A DNA stretch of 64,000 nt from Marinobacter salinisoli (GTDB lineage Bacteria; Pseudomonadota; Gammaproteobacteria; Pseudomonadales; Oleiphilaceae), in contig NZ_CP071247.1 of NCBI RefSeq assembly GCF_017301335.1, forward strand, positions 434,001-498,000, in the 5' to 3' direction. Within the stretch, counting starts at the first letter, position 1, and each line of letters starts with the position of its first letter. A program made the translations under genes and the position numbers. This document shows positions 1 to 9,172 of the stretch, piece by piece. The notes below the pieces were generated by a model. The model did not search any database. It worked only from the letters and a program-made list of their open reading frames with translations, and was not told where the DNA came from.

Positions 1-504
1 AAGAAAGGTCGCGGCATTCAGGTCAAACTGCCCGGAATCCACGTTGTACCGGGCGGTGTCGCCAGTCATCAGGAAGCCGTCACCCCGGCTAATCAGCCCA
101 CCATCCACCGAGACCGTGCCTTCGGTCTGGCTGTAGCGCGCCTGCGAACCCTGCACCTCGAAACTGCCCTGGCGCACCCGGACATCACCCTCCAGGTACA
201 GCGTCTGGTCAATTTCATAACGGGCATTCAGACCACTGGCTTTGAGCGGCTGCTCACTGTTGTCAGTATCCCCCTGAACGGCACCGGTCGCCGCGCCCGA
301 AGGCAGATAGCCACCATCGCAGAACACCGGCAAGGTGGCCTGTACCGACTCCGGCAGTTCCGCCCGTGGCCGCCAATCGATTTCCGCAGCGCTACGCGAG
401 GGTTCCTGCTGTGCCTGAACAGTCGATACGCCGCCCAGCGCAGCCAGCACAAGACTGCCCCACCGGGACGCTGATGTCAGCAGACGGCTTTGTAGGATTG
501 GCAC
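1..504 (-). CDS. lptD: LPS-assembly outer-membrane protein LptD, N-terminal part (cut by window edge)
   Basis: Only the first 168 codons are in the window. The product begins with a signal peptide (basic start, then SLVLAALGGVSTVQA) and continues into the OstA/LptA-like periplasmic jellyroll that receives lipopolysaccharide from LptA (for example LYLEGDVRVRQGSFEVQG and RYNVDSGQFDLNAATF). The beta-barrel part lies beyond the edge. LptD forms the outer-membrane LPS translocon with LptE. I chose a GTG start at 504: no ATG lies between it and the in-frame stop upstream, and AGGGA sits 9 nt before it. The gene is divergent from amgK-murU, an arrangement known in Pseudomonas putida. Confidence 0.85.
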   Translation of the reverse strand, partial: MPILQSRLLTSASRWGSLVLAALGGVSTVQAQQEPSRSAAEIDWRPRAELPESVQATLPVFCDGGYLPSGAATGAVQGDTDNSEQPLKASGLNARYEIDQTLYLEGDVRVRQGSFEVQGSQARYSQTEGTVSVDGGLISRGDGFLMTGDTARYNVDSGQFDLNAATFL

Positions 505-560
505 AGTAACGGGTCCCTGTTGCAGAAAAGAAGTGGGCCGGGTAAGAAATTCAGGCGCCT

Positions 561-589
561 AGTTTACACGGGCCCTGAGGGCTTGTTAA
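561..589 (-). promoter_or_regulatory. Predicted sigma-70 promoter of lptD
   Basis: Read on the minus strand there is a TTAACA -35 hexamer (589-584), a 17-nt spacer and a TAAACT -10 hexamer (566-561). This would start transcription about 50 nt before the lptD GTG. The remaining divergent region up to amgK (590-771) shows no clear gene. Prediction from consensus matching only. Confidence 0.45.
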
Positions 590-771
590 CGGAAACCCCG
601 CCGGTGACGGCGAATCGACAAAACAGCAACCCAGGACAGCCGGCACAGGCCTGCGCGCTCCCGGCCCGTCCCGCGCGGTCATGCCACCGGAAGCGACTAG
701 TCAGCGTCCGATGGGTCTGCTAACTTTCGCTGACATTCATTCGCCAACATTTCAGGATAGCAGTCCCTATC

Positions 772-1806
772 ATGGATTCCCGTCTGCAGTTGCTGACCGA
801 CTGGGTCAGACAGTTCCCCGGCCTAGAACAGGCGGTTGCTGAACCGGTCTCCGGTGACGCCAGTTTTCGACGCTATTTCCGGGTTCGGAAACTCGGGGAC
901 AATGGCCAGTCCACGCCGTTGATCGTCATGGACGCTCCGCCGGAACACGAAGACTGCGCACCCTTTGTGGCCCTGGCCCACCACTGGCACCAGCATGGCG
1001 TTGGCGTGCCGGATATCTTGCAGGAAGACTTGGACCAGGGGTTCCTGCTGCTGGAAGACCTCGGCGACGACCTGATGCTGGGCCAGCTGACACCCGACAC
1101 AGCAGACAACCTGTATCGCGGCGCGCTGACCGAACTGGTGGACATCCAGCAACTGACGGCGCCCGCGCAGTACCCGCTGCCCGCCTACGACAGCGCTCTG
1201 CTGGACCGGGAGATGGCCCTGTTCCCGGACTGGCTGCTGGAGCAGTACCTCGGCCTGAGCCTGGGCAACAGCGAGCGGGCACTGCTTGAGACCACCTTTG
1301 CCTTCCTGCGCGAGAGCGCGCTGGCGCAACCAGAGGTTACTGTCCACAGGGACTACCACTCCCGCAACCTGCTGGTTCGCCCCGGCACCAACCGGCCCGG
1401 CGTGATCGACTTTCAGGATGCCGTAACCGGCCCGATCACCTACGACGCGGTTTCCCTGCTCAAGGACTGCTATGTCCAGTGGCCGGAAGAGAACATTTGC
1501 GACTGGCTGGCGTTCTTCCGCACGCAGAGCGCCGAAGCCGGGCTGCACCGGGCCGACCAGGAAACGTTCCGGCAGTGGTTTGAGCTGATGGGCATGCAGC
1601 GCCACCTCAAGGCGGCCGGCATCTTTGCCCGCCTGTGCATTCGCGATGGCAAACAGGGTTACCTGGCGGACATCCCGCGTACCGTGGGCTACCTGAAAAC
1701 GGCCAGCGCCCGCCAGCCAGCCCTTCGGCACTTCCACGACTGGCTGACCGAGGTTGTCATTCCCGCTATTGAACAGCGCATCGCCCCAGTGCCGGAACAA
1801 CCATGA
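772..1806 (+). CDS. amgK: N-acetylmuramate/N-acetylglucosamine anomeric kinase AmgK
   Basis: The 344-residue protein is an aminoglycoside-phosphotransferase-fold kinase. The catalytic loop HRDYHSRN is at residues 192-199 and the metal-binding IDFQD at about 212-216, standing in for the kinase DFG. In Pseudomonas putida AmgK phosphorylates MurNAc and GlcNAc on the anomeric hydroxyl, feeding recycled wall sugar back to UDP-MurNAc without MurA, which confers intrinsic fosfomycin tolerance. The stop overlaps the next start by 4 bp (ATGA), so translation with murU is probably coupled. The function rests on this operon partner and the position beside lptD as well as on the fold. Confidence 0.85.
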   Translation: MDSRLQLLTDWVRQFPGLEQAVAEPVSGDASFRRYFRVRKLGDNGQSTPLIVMDAPPEHEDCAPFVALAHHWHQHGVGVPDILQEDLDQGFLLLEDLGDDLMLGQLTPDTADNLYRGALTELVDIQQLTAPAQYPLPAYDSALLDREMALFPDWLLEQYLGLSLGNSERALLETTFAFLRESALAQPEVTVHRDYHSRNLLVRPGTNRPGVIDFQDAVTGPITYDAVSLLKDCYVQWPEENICDWLAFFRTQSAEAGLHRADQETFRQWFELMGMQRHLKAAGIFARLCIRDGKQGYLADIPRTVGYLKTASARQPALRHFHDWLTEVVIPAIEQRIAPVPEQP

Positions 1807-2483
1807 GAGCCATAGTGCTGGCGGCCGGCAAAGGCGAACGGATGCGGCCGCTGACCCTGACCACCCCGAAACCGTTGCTCCGGGCCGGGGGCAAGCCACT
1901 CATCGTGCACCATCTGGAGCACCTGCACCGGGCCGGGTTCCGGGACGTGGTGATCAACCATGCCTGGCTGGGCGAGAAGATTGAACAGGCCCTGGGCAAC
2001 GGACAGCAGTTTGGGCTGCGTCTGCATTATTCGCGCGAGGGCGAACCTCTGGAAACCGCCGGCGGCATTGCCCGCGCCCTGCCCATGCTGTTGGATGAAG
2101 GCGATGACTGGTTCCTGGTGGTGAACGGCGACGTCTGGAGTGACTTCGAGTTTTCCCGTTTAACCCCGCCGTCACGGGGCGATGCCCTGCTGGTCATGAC
2201 CGACAATCCCGCCCACCACCCGGAGGGCGACTTTCATCTAGACAACAGTGGTTTACTGGATGAAGATAAGTCGCCGAAGCTGACATATACTGGTATCAGC
2301 CTGCTGCATCGCCGCCTGTTCGAGGGCCTGGACGAACACTCCGGGAAACTCGGGCCGGTTCTGCGACGGGCGATGCGCAACACACAGGTACACGGGCTGT
2401 ACCACCCCGGCCAATGGGTCGACGTGGGCACACCGGAACGACTCAGGGAACTGGACGAACAACTCCAGAACAGGGAGCTTTAA
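1803..2483 (+). CDS. murU: N-acetylmuramate alpha-1-phosphate uridylyltransferase MurU
   Basis: A 226-residue sugar-phosphate nucleotidylyltransferase, close to the length of P. putida MurU. The N-terminal nucleotide-binding signature GKGERMRPLTLTTPKPLL is at residues 9-26, and VVNGDVWSD supplies the metal-binding Asp region. It should convert MurNAc-1-phosphate and UTP to UDP-MurNAc, the step after AmgK in the wall-recycling shortcut. It overlaps amgK by 4 bp. Taken alone the sequence could be read as a mannose- or glucose-1-phosphate nucleotidyltransferase; the amgK partner makes MurU the better call. Confidence 0.85.
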   Translation: MRAIVLAAGKGERMRPLTLTTPKPLLRAGGKPLIVHHLEHLHRAGFRDVVINHAWLGEKIEQALGNGQQFGLRLHYSREGEPLETAGGIARALPMLLDEGDDWFLVVNGDVWSDFEFSRLTPPSRGDALLVMTDNPAHHPEGDFHLDNSGLLDEDKSPKLTYTGISLLHRRLFEGLDEHSGKLGPVLRRAMRNTQVHGLYHPGQWVDVGTPERLRELDEQLQNREL

Positions 2484-2487
2484 TACG

Positions 2488-3249
2488 ATGGAGGAAAGCC
2501 CGCAGCAGCCGGTCCTGCCGCGTCGCACGGAGGCGGAGTTCACCAGCCTGTTGCGGGAGTTGTCCGCCTGTGGCCACCAGACCACAACCTTGCTGGAACG
2601 GGTGCAGCTACCTTCCTGGAGCCGCCAGCCGCTGTTCGTTTACCTCGGCTACATTGCCAAGTCCGAAGGCCGGGTTACCGAAGCCGACATCAGCTACGCT
2701 GAGGGCGTGATCAAGGCCCTGCGCCTGTCCCGCCGGCAACGCCGGAAGGCGATCACCTGGTTCCAGGACGGTAAGTCCGCGGAGAGCCTGCCACCCAGAA
2801 CCGGCTTTGCCCTGCGTCTGACCCGGCGCCTGTGGCCGGGACCGGCGCTGACTGTCGCACTGTGTCTGTGCCACGCCTCGCAACTGAACGGTCGCCCGTC
2901 CCGCCCGCGACGCTACCGCTGTGAAGACGCGATCGACCAGATTGGTCTGCCCGTAACCGTCAGCGATGACATTTTCGACAGCTACGCGCGCAAGGTCTGG
3001 ATCCGTTACGCCGAGAACCTTGCGCCCCCGGCCAGCTATGACCAGGCCTGCAAGCTTCTCGGGGTTACCCGGCGAGACTCCCTGCCCATCATCAAGCGCG
3101 CCTACAAACGCAAGGTGTCCGGCTGTCATCCGGATAAACTGTCGCAGCAAGGGCTGACCCTGGAAGAAGCCGAGCGAGCCAAAGAGCGCCTGCTTCGTTA
3201 TCAGCAGGCCTGGGAGCTGGTCAAGCGGCGACACCGGATTGCCCGATAA
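2488..3249 (+). CDS. DjlA-like J-domain co-chaperone without the membrane anchor
   Basis: A 253-residue protein. Residues about 50-95 match the start of the TerB-like domain of DjlA (VYLGYIAKSEGRVTEADISYA). The C-terminus is a J domain: YDQACKLLGVTRRDSLPIIK leads into a helix with the HPD tripeptide at 214-216 that stimulates DnaK ATPase. E. coli DjlA carries an N-terminal transmembrane segment and a longer middle domain; here there is no hydrophobic N-terminal segment, so the protein should be cytoplasmic. It starts 4 nt after murU and probably belongs to the same transcript. Substrate unknown. Confidence 0.75.
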   Translation: MEESPQQPVLPRRTEAEFTSLLRELSACGHQTTTLLERVQLPSWSRQPLFVYLGYIAKSEGRVTEADISYAEGVIKALRLSRRQRRKAITWFQDGKSAESLPPRTGFALRLTRRLWPGPALTVALCLCHASQLNGRPSRPRRYRCEDAIDQIGLPVTVSDDIFDSYARKVWIRYAENLAPPASYDQACKLLGVTRRDSLPIIKRAYKRKVSGCHPDKLSQQGLTLEEAERAKERLLRYQQAWELVKRRHRIAR

Positions 3250-3425
3250 GCGGACTGTGGACGTACATAACGTAGCGATTCAGGCCATCAGGGCCGAACT
3301 GGTTTTGCCCCAGGGCACTGAGAAACGCCCGGCAAGCTGTTAAACTAGAGCGCACTTTTCCGTGGCAGGAAAACCGGCCACGGATCCGAAACGGATTCGC
3401 GCACACAGTTACCGAGAGAGCCTTC

Positions 3426-4109
3426 ATGAACCCATATCTCATTGCACCATCGATCCTGTCTGCCGACTTTGCCCGGCTCGGAGAAGAGGTTGATCACGTT
3501 CTCGCAGCCGGCGCGGATATCGTGCATTTCGACGTCATGGACAACCACTATGTGCCCAACCTCACCATCGGGCCCATGGTGTGCGAAGCCTTGCGCAAAC
3601 ACGGCGTCACCGCCCCCATCGACGTTCACCTGATGGTGTCTCCGGTCGACGACCTGATTCGCATGTTCATCGATGCCGGCGCCAGCTACATCACCTTTCA
3701 TCCGGAAGCCAGCAACCACATTGACCGCTCCTTGCAGCTGATCCGTGACGGTGGCTGCAAGGCCGGCCTGGTGTTCAACCCGGCCACGCCGCTGCACCAC
3801 ATGGACCATGTCATGGACAAGCTCGACATGGTGCTGCTGATGTCGGTCAACCCGGGTTTTGGCGGCCAGAAGTTCATTCCGGGCACCCTGGACAAGCTGC
3901 GGGAAGCCCGGCGGCGCATTGACGAGAGCAACTACAACATCCGCCTCGAAATAGACGGCGGCGTGAAGACCGACAACATCCGTGAAATCGCCGAAGCCGG
4001 CGCGGACACCTTTGTGGCCGGTTCCGCCATCTTCAACACCGACGACTACAAAGCCACCATCGACGCCATGCGCCAAGAGCTGGAGCAGGCCCGCGGGAGC
4101 CTGGCCTGA
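3426..4109 (+). CDS. rpe: Ribulose-phosphate 3-epimerase
   Basis: A 227-residue TIM-barrel enzyme interconverting ribulose-5-phosphate and xylulose-5-phosphate in the pentose phosphate pathway. Visible signatures are [17 protein letters not shown], with catalytic His34 and Asp36, then [21 protein letters not shown] and the phosphate-binding IDGGV near the C-terminus. It overlaps gph by one base (TGATG), and gph is followed by the trp operon, the order rpe-gph-trpE common in Pseudomonas. The ribulose phosphate it handles is also linked to the phosphoribosyl pyrophosphate used by TrpD. Confidence 0.95.
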   Translation: MNPYLIAPSILSADFARLGEEVDHVLAAGADIVHFDVMDNHYVPNLTIGPMVCEALRKHGVTAPIDVHLMVSPVDDLIRMFIDAGASYITFHPEASNHIDRSLQLIRDGGCKAGLVFNPATPLHHMDHVMDKLDMVLLMSVNPGFGGQKFIPGTLDKLREARRRIDESNYNIRLEIDGGVKTDNIREIAEAGADTFVAGSAIFNTDDYKATIDAMRQELEQARGSLA

Positions 4110-4798
4110 TGAGCCTGTCTGGCCTTTTTAATGCCAGATGGCCCGGCGTCGCCCTGTTTGATCTGGATGGCACCCTCGTTGACAGCGCCCCGGACCTGAC
4201 CGCCGCGGTAGATCAGATGCTGGCACACCTGGGTCGGTCGCCCGCCGGCATCGACCGGGTGCGCCAATGGGTGGGTCACGGTTCTCCCATTCTGGTTCGA
4301 CGGGCTCTGGCCGGAAACATCGACTGGGAGCCGCCCCGCTCCAAAGACGACGCCCTGTTCAACGATGCGCTGAACATTTTTTACCACTGCTACGGACAGA
4401 TAAACGGCCAGCACGCCAAGGTCTACGAGGGCGTAGAGTCCTGCCTTTACCGGCTCAAAGAGCATGGTTGCCGGCTGGCTGTGGTCACCAACAAACCGGA
4501 ACAGTTTATTGCGCCCCTGCTGAAACGGCTGCATCTGGACCATCACTTCGACATCCAGATTGGCGGCGACACCCTGCCCCAGAAAAAGCCGCACCCCTCT
4601 CCCCTGATCCACGCCATGGAAGAACTTGGCGGGACTCGGGGCACCACCGTCATGGTCGGTGATTCGGACGCCGACGTGTCGGCCGCGCAGGCCGCCGGCA
4701 TTCCCTGCGTGGCGGTCCGGTACGGGTATAACTTTGGCAAGCCGATAGACGCCCTGGGCGCCGATGCCGTTGTTGATTCACTGGCCGAGCTTTTGTAA
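4109..4798 (+). CDS. gph: Phosphoglycolate phosphatase (HAD family)
   Basis: A 229-residue HAD hydrolase with motif I LFDLDGTLVDSAPDL near residue 18, motif II VVTNKP, a Lys-containing motif III (QKKPHPSPL) and motif IV MVGDSDADV. The cap between motifs I and II is of the Gph/PGP type. It removes phosphate from 2-phosphoglycolate, made during repair of oxidatively damaged DNA ends or by oxygenase chemistry. It is translationally coupled to rpe. About 240 nt separate it from trpE, and that space holds the trp leader. Confidence 0.9.
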   Translation: MSLSGLFNARWPGVALFDLDGTLVDSAPDLTAAVDQMLAHLGRSPAGIDRVRQWVGHGSPILVRRALAGNIDWEPPRSKDDALFNDALNIFYHCYGQINGQHAKVYEGVESCLYRLKEHGCRLAVVTNKPEQFIAPLLKRLHLDHHFDIQIGGDTLPQKKPHPSPLIHAMEELGGTRGTTVMVGDSDADVSAAQAAGIPCVAVRYGYNFGKPIDALGADAVVDSLAELL

Positions 4799-4845
4799 GC
4801 TCGCTAGTCACTTACACAGATTCAATCGATGGGGAGATTCCTGCC

Positions 4846-4926
4846 GTGCAGGGACTGAAGCGAACTGCGACGCGAGGTATTCTTACCTCCCGCGCGACAC
4901 GATGGTGGCGATGGCGCACTGGCTGA
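4846..4926 (+). CDS. trpL: trp operon leader peptide with WWRW control codons
   Basis: A 26-codon ORF in the gph-trpE gap. GGGGAG at 4831-4836 lies 9 nt before a GTG start, a strong ribosome-binding site for such a short frame. Residues 20, 21 and 23 are Trp (WWRW), followed by RTG and TGA. Three Trp in 26 residues immediately upstream of trpE is the hallmark of a ribosome-mediated attenuation leader, a mechanism known for trp operons in Enterobacteriaceae and Pseudomonas. The peptide is read directly from the sequence; its regulatory role is inferred. Confidence 0.75.
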   Translation: MQGLKRTATRGILTSRATRWWRWRTG

Positions 4927-5037
4927 TAAAAGCCCCGCGACCTTCAGGCGCATGCCTGTCGGTTTCGCACACACCCGGCAGTTACCGGACCGAATCGTTG
5001 ACTGCCCCGGACAGCAGTTCAGACTTCAGGAAAACCC
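4871..5037 (+). promoter_or_regulatory. trp leader RNA region with competing stem segments
   Basis: Inside the leader frame AGGTA-ttct-TACCT (4875-4888), flanked by CGCG on each side, can form a stem just before the Trp codons. After the leader stop, CAGGC-gcat-GCCTG (4937-4950) forms a small hairpin. Closer to trpE, GCAGT (4978-4982), ACTGC (5001-5005) and GCAGT (5014-5018) are mutually exclusive partners: the middle segment can pair with either neighbour. I see no run of U after any stem, so if this is an attenuator it either lacks a textbook terminator or works at trpE translation initiation. Confidence 0.45.
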
Positions 5038-6528
5038 ATGATGACCCCCGAGCAATTTACCAAGCTCGCCCAAGACGGCTTTAACCGCATTCCCGTCCAC
5101 CGTGAAGTGCTCGCGGACCTGGACACGCCCCTGAGCACCTATCTGAAACTGGCCAGCGGCCCATACTCGTATCTGTTCGAGTCCGTTCAGGGCGGTGAAA
5201 AATGGGGCCGTTACTCGATCATCGGCCTGCCCAGCCAGGAAATCCTGAAGGTGTTCGATCATCGCATCGAAGTTCGCCGCAACGGGCATCTGGTGGAGCA
5301 GTCCGAGGTCGACGATCCGCTGGCTTTCGTCGAGGAATACCAGGCCCGATTCAAGGCCCCGGATCTGGACCATCTGCCACGCTTCAACGGCGGCCTAGTG
5401 GGTTACTTTGGCTACGACACCGTGCGCTACATCGAAAAACGTCTGCGCCAGAGCTGCCCGCCAGACAAGATCGGAACGCCGGATATCCTGCTGATGGTGT
5501 CGGACGAAATCGTGGTGTTCGATAACCTGCGCGGCAAGCTGCATCTGATCGTGCACGCCGATCCTGCCGTCGATGGCGCCTTCGACAAAGCTCAGGCCCG
5601 TATCGATGAACTGGAGAACCGGCTGCACCGGCAGACCTCCAACGCGCCGCGCACCCCGGAGCACCTGCGTGGCAAAACCGTGGATGAAAGCGATTTTGTG
5701 TCCGGTTTCAGCCAGGAAAAATTCGAAGCCGCCGTAGGCAAGATCAAGGAATACGTGCTCGACGGTGACGTCATGCAGACGGTCATCTCCCAGCGCATGT
5801 CCATTCCCTTCGAGGCGCCGCCACTGAACCTGTACCGCTCACTCCGGGTGCTGAATCCGTCGCCGTACATGTACTTCCTCGACCTGGACGATTTCCATAT
5901 TGTCGGCTCGTCGCCGGAAATTCTTGCCCGGGTGGAAGATGACGAAGTCACCGTGCGCCCCATCGCCGGCACCCGCAAGCGCGGCGCGACGGATGCTGAA
6001 GACAACGCCCTGGAATCTGAGCTGTTGGCGGACCCGAAAGAAATTGCCGAGCACCTGATGCTGATCGATCTGGGCCGTAACGATGCCGGCCGTGTGTCGG
6101 AAACCGGCACCGTGCGCCTGACCGACAAGATGATCGTCGAGCGTTACTCCCATGTGATGCACATCGTCTCCAATGTCACCGGCCGACTGCAAGACGACAC
6201 AAGCTGCCTGGACGTGCTGCGGGCGACCCTGCCGGCCGGCACCCTCAGTGGTGCCCCGAAGATTCGTGCCATGGAAATCATTGACGAACTGGAACCGGTC
6301 AAGCGCGGTGTCTACGGCGGCGCGGTCGGCTATCTGTCGTTCAACGGCAACATGGACACCGCCATTGCCATTCGAACGGCGGTGATCAAGGACAACACCC
6401 TGCACATCCAGGCAGGGGCTGGCGTGGTGGCGGATTCCGTGCCCCGCCTCGAGTGGAAGGAAACCATGAATAAAGGTCGGGCCATTTTCCGGGCCGTCGC
6501 CATGACCTACAACGATTTCGACCACTGA
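5038..6528 (+). CDS. trpE: Anthranilate synthase component I
   Basis: A 496-residue chorismate-binding enzyme that, with TrpG, makes anthranilate from chorismate and glutamine. The N-terminal regulatory domain carries [18 protein letters not shown], matching the Trp feedback-binding segment. The catalytic domain has [45 protein letters not shown] and the final [11 protein letters not shown] block. An AGG lies 7 nt before the ATG at 5038; a second ATG follows directly. First gene of trpE-trpG-trpD-trpC, preceded by trpL. The Trp-site residues suggest anthranilate synthase rather than aminodeoxychorismate synthase. Confidence 0.95.
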   Translation: MMTPEQFTKLAQDGFNRIPVHREVLADLDTPLSTYLKLASGPYSYLFESVQGGEKWGRYSIIGLPSQEILKVFDHRIEVRRNGHLVEQSEVDDPLAFVEEYQARFKAPDLDHLPRFNGGLVGYFGYDTVRYIEKRLRQSCPPDKIGTPDILLMVSDEIVVFDNLRGKLHLIVHADPAVDGAFDKAQARIDELENRLHRQTSNAPRTPEHLRGKTVDESDFVSGFSQEKFEAAVGKIKEYVLDGDVMQTVISQRMSIPFEAPPLNLYRSLRVLNPSPYMYFLDLDDFHIVGSSPEILARVEDDEVTVRPIAGTRKRGATDAEDNALESELLADPKEIAEHLMLIDLGRNDAGRVSETGTVRLTDKMIVERYSHVMHIVSNVTGRLQDDTSCLDVLRATLPAGTLSGAPKIRAMEIIDELEPVKRGVYGGAVGYLSFNGNMDTAIAIRTAVIKDNTLHIQAGAGVVADSVPRLEWKETMNKGRAIFRAVAMTYNDFDH

Positions 6529-6543
6529 GGCGGAGGAAAGATT

Positions 6544-7122
6544 ATGTTGCTGATGATCGATAACTACGATTCCTTCACCTACAACGTGGTGCAGTACCTG
6601 GCAGAGCTGGGCGCCGATGTGCAGGTATACCGGAACGACGAAATCACCATCGAAGAAATCGAAGCGCTGGCACCAGAGCGCCTGGTAATTTCCCCTGGCC
6701 CCTGTACGCCCAACGAGGCCGGCATATCCATGGACGCCATCCGCCACTTTGCCGGCAAACTGCCGATTCTGGGCATCTGCCTGGGGCACCAGTCCATCGG
6801 GCAAGTGTTCGGCGGCGACATCATTCGGGCCGGCAAGGTCATGCACGGCAAGGTATCCCCGGTGTATCACCAGGACACCGGCGTGTTCCGCGGCCTGAAC
6901 AATCCGCTGCAGGCAACCCGTTACCACAGTCTGGTGATCGACAAGAACACCCTGCCCGACTGCCTGGAAGTCACTGCCTGGACCCGTCAGGAAGACGGCT
7001 CCATCGAGGAAATCATGGGCGTGCGTCACAAGACCCTGGCCATCGAAGGGGTGCAGTTTCACCCCGAATCCATCATGACCGAGCAGGGCCACGAGCTGCT
7101 GCGCAACTTCCTGCGCAGCTGA
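6544..7122 (+). CDS. trpG: Anthranilate synthase component II (glutamine amidotransferase)
   Basis: A 192-residue class I glutamine amidotransferase supplying ammonia to TrpE. The nucleophile is Cys79 in [15 protein letters not shown], and the His-Glu pair is in [13 protein letters not shown] near the C-terminus. The start [19 protein letters not shown] is typical of TrpG/PabA. It begins 15 nt after trpE behind GGAGGAAAG. In many bacteria one such subunit also serves PabB in folate synthesis; nothing here excludes that. Confidence 0.93.
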   Translation: MLLMIDNYDSFTYNVVQYLAELGADVQVYRNDEITIEEIEALAPERLVISPGPCTPNEAGISMDAIRHFAGKLPILGICLGHQSIGQVFGGDIIRAGKVMHGKVSPVYHQDTGVFRGLNNPLQATRYHSLVIDKNTLPDCLEVTAWTRQEDGSIEEIMGVRHKTLAIEGVQFHPESIMTEQGHELLRNFLRS

Positions 7123-7148
7123 ACCCGACCATCAAGAGGCCGCAACAC

Positions 7149-8177
7149 ATGGACATGAAACAAGCACTGAACCGCATCGCCTCCAACCTGGACCTGTCCC
7201 GGGATGAGATGAAACAGGTGATGCGGATCGTCATGCAGGGCGAGGCCACCGACGCCCAGATCGGGGCCTTCCTGATGGGCCTGCGCATGAAAAGCGAAAC
7301 CATCGACGAGATCACCGGCGCCACCGAAGTCATGCGCGAACTGGCCACTGGCGTTAAGGTCAACGCCGAGCCGCTGATCGATATCGTCGGCACCGGCGGT
7401 GACGGCGCCAACCTGTTCAACGTGTCCTCAGCCGCAGCCTTTGTGGTCGCCGCCGCCGGCGGCCATGTCGCCAAGCACGGCAACCGCGGTGTGTCCTCCA
7501 GCAGCGGCAGTGCCGACCTGATTGAGAAAGCCGGCATCAACCTGAACATGACGCCGGAACAGGTGGCCCGCGCCATCGAGGAAATCGGCGTGGGCTTCAT
7601 GTTTGCGCCGGCCCATCACGGAGCCATGAAACACGCCATCGGCCCACGCAAGGAAATGGGCTGCCGAACCATATTCAATATCCTTGGCCCCATGACCAAC
7701 CCGGCCGGGGTCAAGCGCCAGCTGCTGGGTGTGTTCACCCGCGAACTCTGCCGTCCGATGGCGGAAGTGCTTCAACGCTTGGGCTCCGAGCACATCATGG
7801 TGGTGTGTGCCCGCGATGGCCTGGACGAAATCAGCCTGGCCAGCCCGACCTACGTGGCCGAACTGAAAGACGGCAACATCACTGAATACGAGATCACACC
7901 AGAGGACCTGGGCATTCAGAGCCAGTCGCTGGTGGGCCTGGCGGTGGACTCCGCCGACGAATCCCTGAAGCTGATCCGTGCCGCCTTTGGCCGGGGCCAC
8001 GACGACATGGCCGAAAAAGCCCGTGACATGATCGCCCTGAATGCCGGCGCGGCGATCTACGTCGCCGGTTTGGCCGACACCCCGAAAGCCGGTGTGGACA
8101 TGGCCCTGGACGCCATCGGATCTGGCCTCGCGGCCGGCAAGATGTCTGAGCTGTCCGATTTTTCCAAGTGCTTCTGA
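7149..8177 (+). CDS. trpD: Anthranilate phosphoribosyltransferase
   Basis: A 342-residue enzyme transferring phosphoribose from PRPP to anthranilate. The PRPP/Mg loop [14 protein letters not shown] is at about residues 80-93, followed by [16 protein letters not shown] and the anthranilate-side [16 protein letters not shown]. An alpha-helical N-terminal domain is present, and length is normal for the family. It lies 26 nt after trpG and 12 nt before trpC. Separate trpG and trpD, rather than the enterobacterial TrpGD fusion, is the Pseudomonas-type arrangement. Confidence 0.95.
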   Translation: MDMKQALNRIASNLDLSRDEMKQVMRIVMQGEATDAQIGAFLMGLRMKSETIDEITGATEVMRELATGVKVNAEPLIDIVGTGGDGANLFNVSSAAAFVVAAAGGHVAKHGNRGVSSSSGSADLIEKAGINLNMTPEQVARAIEEIGVGFMFAPAHHGAMKHAIGPRKEMGCRTIFNILGPMTNPAGVKRQLLGVFTRELCRPMAEVLQRLGSEHIMVVCARDGLDEISLASPTYVAELKDGNITEYEITPEDLGIQSQSLVGLAVDSADESLKLIRAAFGRGHDDMAEKARDMIALNAGAAIYVAGLADTPKAGVDMALDAIGSGLAAGKMSELSDFSKCF

Positions 8178-8189
8178 GCGACACCCGAG

Positions 8190-9011
8190 ATGACTGACCG
8201 ACATAATGACCGCACGCCCACCATCCTGCGCAAGATTGTTGAGCGCAAGTGGCAGGAAATTGATGAGCGCAAACCCAGGGTTGCACTGGCTGACCTCAAA
8301 GCACGGGCGGCCGACCAGCCGCCGGCACGGGGCTTCGCGGACGCCATGGGCCGCGCCGTCGGTCAGCGCCAGCCTGCGGTGATTGCCGAAATCAAGAAAG
8401 CGTCCCCCAGCAAAGGCGTCCTCCGGGACCCGTTCGAGCCGGCGGCCATTGCCGAAAGCTACGAGCGAGGCGGTGCCACCTGCCTGTCGGTTCTGACTGA
8501 CCGGGACTTCTTCCAGGGCAGCGAAGACTACCTGCAGGCCGCCCGCGCCGCCTGCTCACTACCGGTCATCCGCAAAGACTTCATGGTAGCGCCCTACCAG
8601 GTCTACGAAAGCCGGGCCATCGGTGCCGACTGCATCCTGCTGATCGCCGCCTGCCTGACCAAAGACCAGATGCAGGAACTGGAAGGTATTGCTCATGAGA
8701 TTGGTCTGGACGTACTGGTGGAAGTCCACAACGGCGAAGAAATGGACGACGCCCTGACTCTGACTACCCCGTTGGTAGGCATCAATAATCGCAACCTGCA
8801 TACCTTCGAGGTATCACTGGACACCACCTACACATTGCACGAGCGGATTGGTTCAGAGCGCCTGGCGGTGACCGAAAGCGGCATCATGACCCGTGATGAC
8901 GTCGTCGCCATGACGGACAGAGGGATCTACGGGTTTCTGGTGGGTGAATCGTTCATGCGGGCAGACCAGCCCGGTGAGAAACTGAAAGAACTGTTCTTCC
9001 CGGCAGGCTAA
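8190..9011 (+). CDS. trpC: Indole-3-glycerol phosphate synthase
   Basis: A 273-residue monofunctional TIM-barrel enzyme closing the indole ring on carboxyphenylaminodeoxyribulose phosphate. Signatures are [18 protein letters not shown] (active-site Lys and Ser), [30 protein letters not shown] and [12 protein letters not shown]. It is not fused to TrpF. The gene is the last of the trp cluster in this window; trpF, trpB and trpA must lie elsewhere. In Pseudomonas aeruginosa trpC is followed directly by vfr, but here a block of about 9.7 kb separates them. Confidence 0.95.
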   Translation: MTDRHNDRTPTILRKIVERKWQEIDERKPRVALADLKARAADQPPARGFADAMGRAVGQRQPAVIAEIKKASPSKGVLRDPFEPAAIAESYERGGATCLSVLTDRDFFQGSEDYLQAARAACSLPVIRKDFMVAPYQVYESRAIGADCILLIAACLTKDQMQELEGIAHEIGLDVLVEVHNGEEMDDALTLTTPLVGINNRNLHTFEVSLDTTYTLHERIGSERLAVTESGIMTRDDVVAMTDRGIYGFLVGESFMRADQPGEKLKELFFPAG

Positions 9012-9057
9012 CGACCACAGTCAGATCTAGCCAGCGGGTCAGGCCTGCGAAAATCGT

Positions 9058-9079
9058 GATGCGCCAAGGATGGCGCATC
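9058..9079 (+). terminator. Perfect 9-bp hairpin in the trpC/DUF4202 convergent gap
   Basis: GATGCGCCA, loop AGGA, TGGCGCATC. It lies in the gap between convergent genes and probably helps end trp transcription, but there is no U-tract, so it may instead be a 3'-end stabilising or Rho-assisted structure. Confidence 0.35.
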
Positions 9080-9172
9080 CGAGCCTACAAGGACGTATTC
9101 ACGGCGTATTTTCGCCGGTCTGGGCCGCTGGCGCAGCCCCGAAAGCCAGACATTCATCTCATCAGGAGGCCA

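Noticed and set aside
520..723. A 67-codon frame between lptD and amgK
   Set aside because: It overlaps the predicted lptD promoter, is Pro/Arg-rich and resembles no protein.
823..1899. A 358-codon minus-strand frame opposite amgK
   Set aside because: Amgk carries the kinase catalytic residues; the antisense frame has none and spans the amgK-murU junction.
4927..4960. A classical Rho-independent attenuator terminator just after trpL
   Set aside because: The CAGGC/GCCTG hairpin is short and is followed only by TCGGTTTCG, with no T-run.
5839..7092. A 417-codon minus-strand frame opposite trpE-trpG
   Set aside because: It is His/Val-rich antisense translation of high-GC coding DNA; trpE and trpG have all family motifs on the plus strand.
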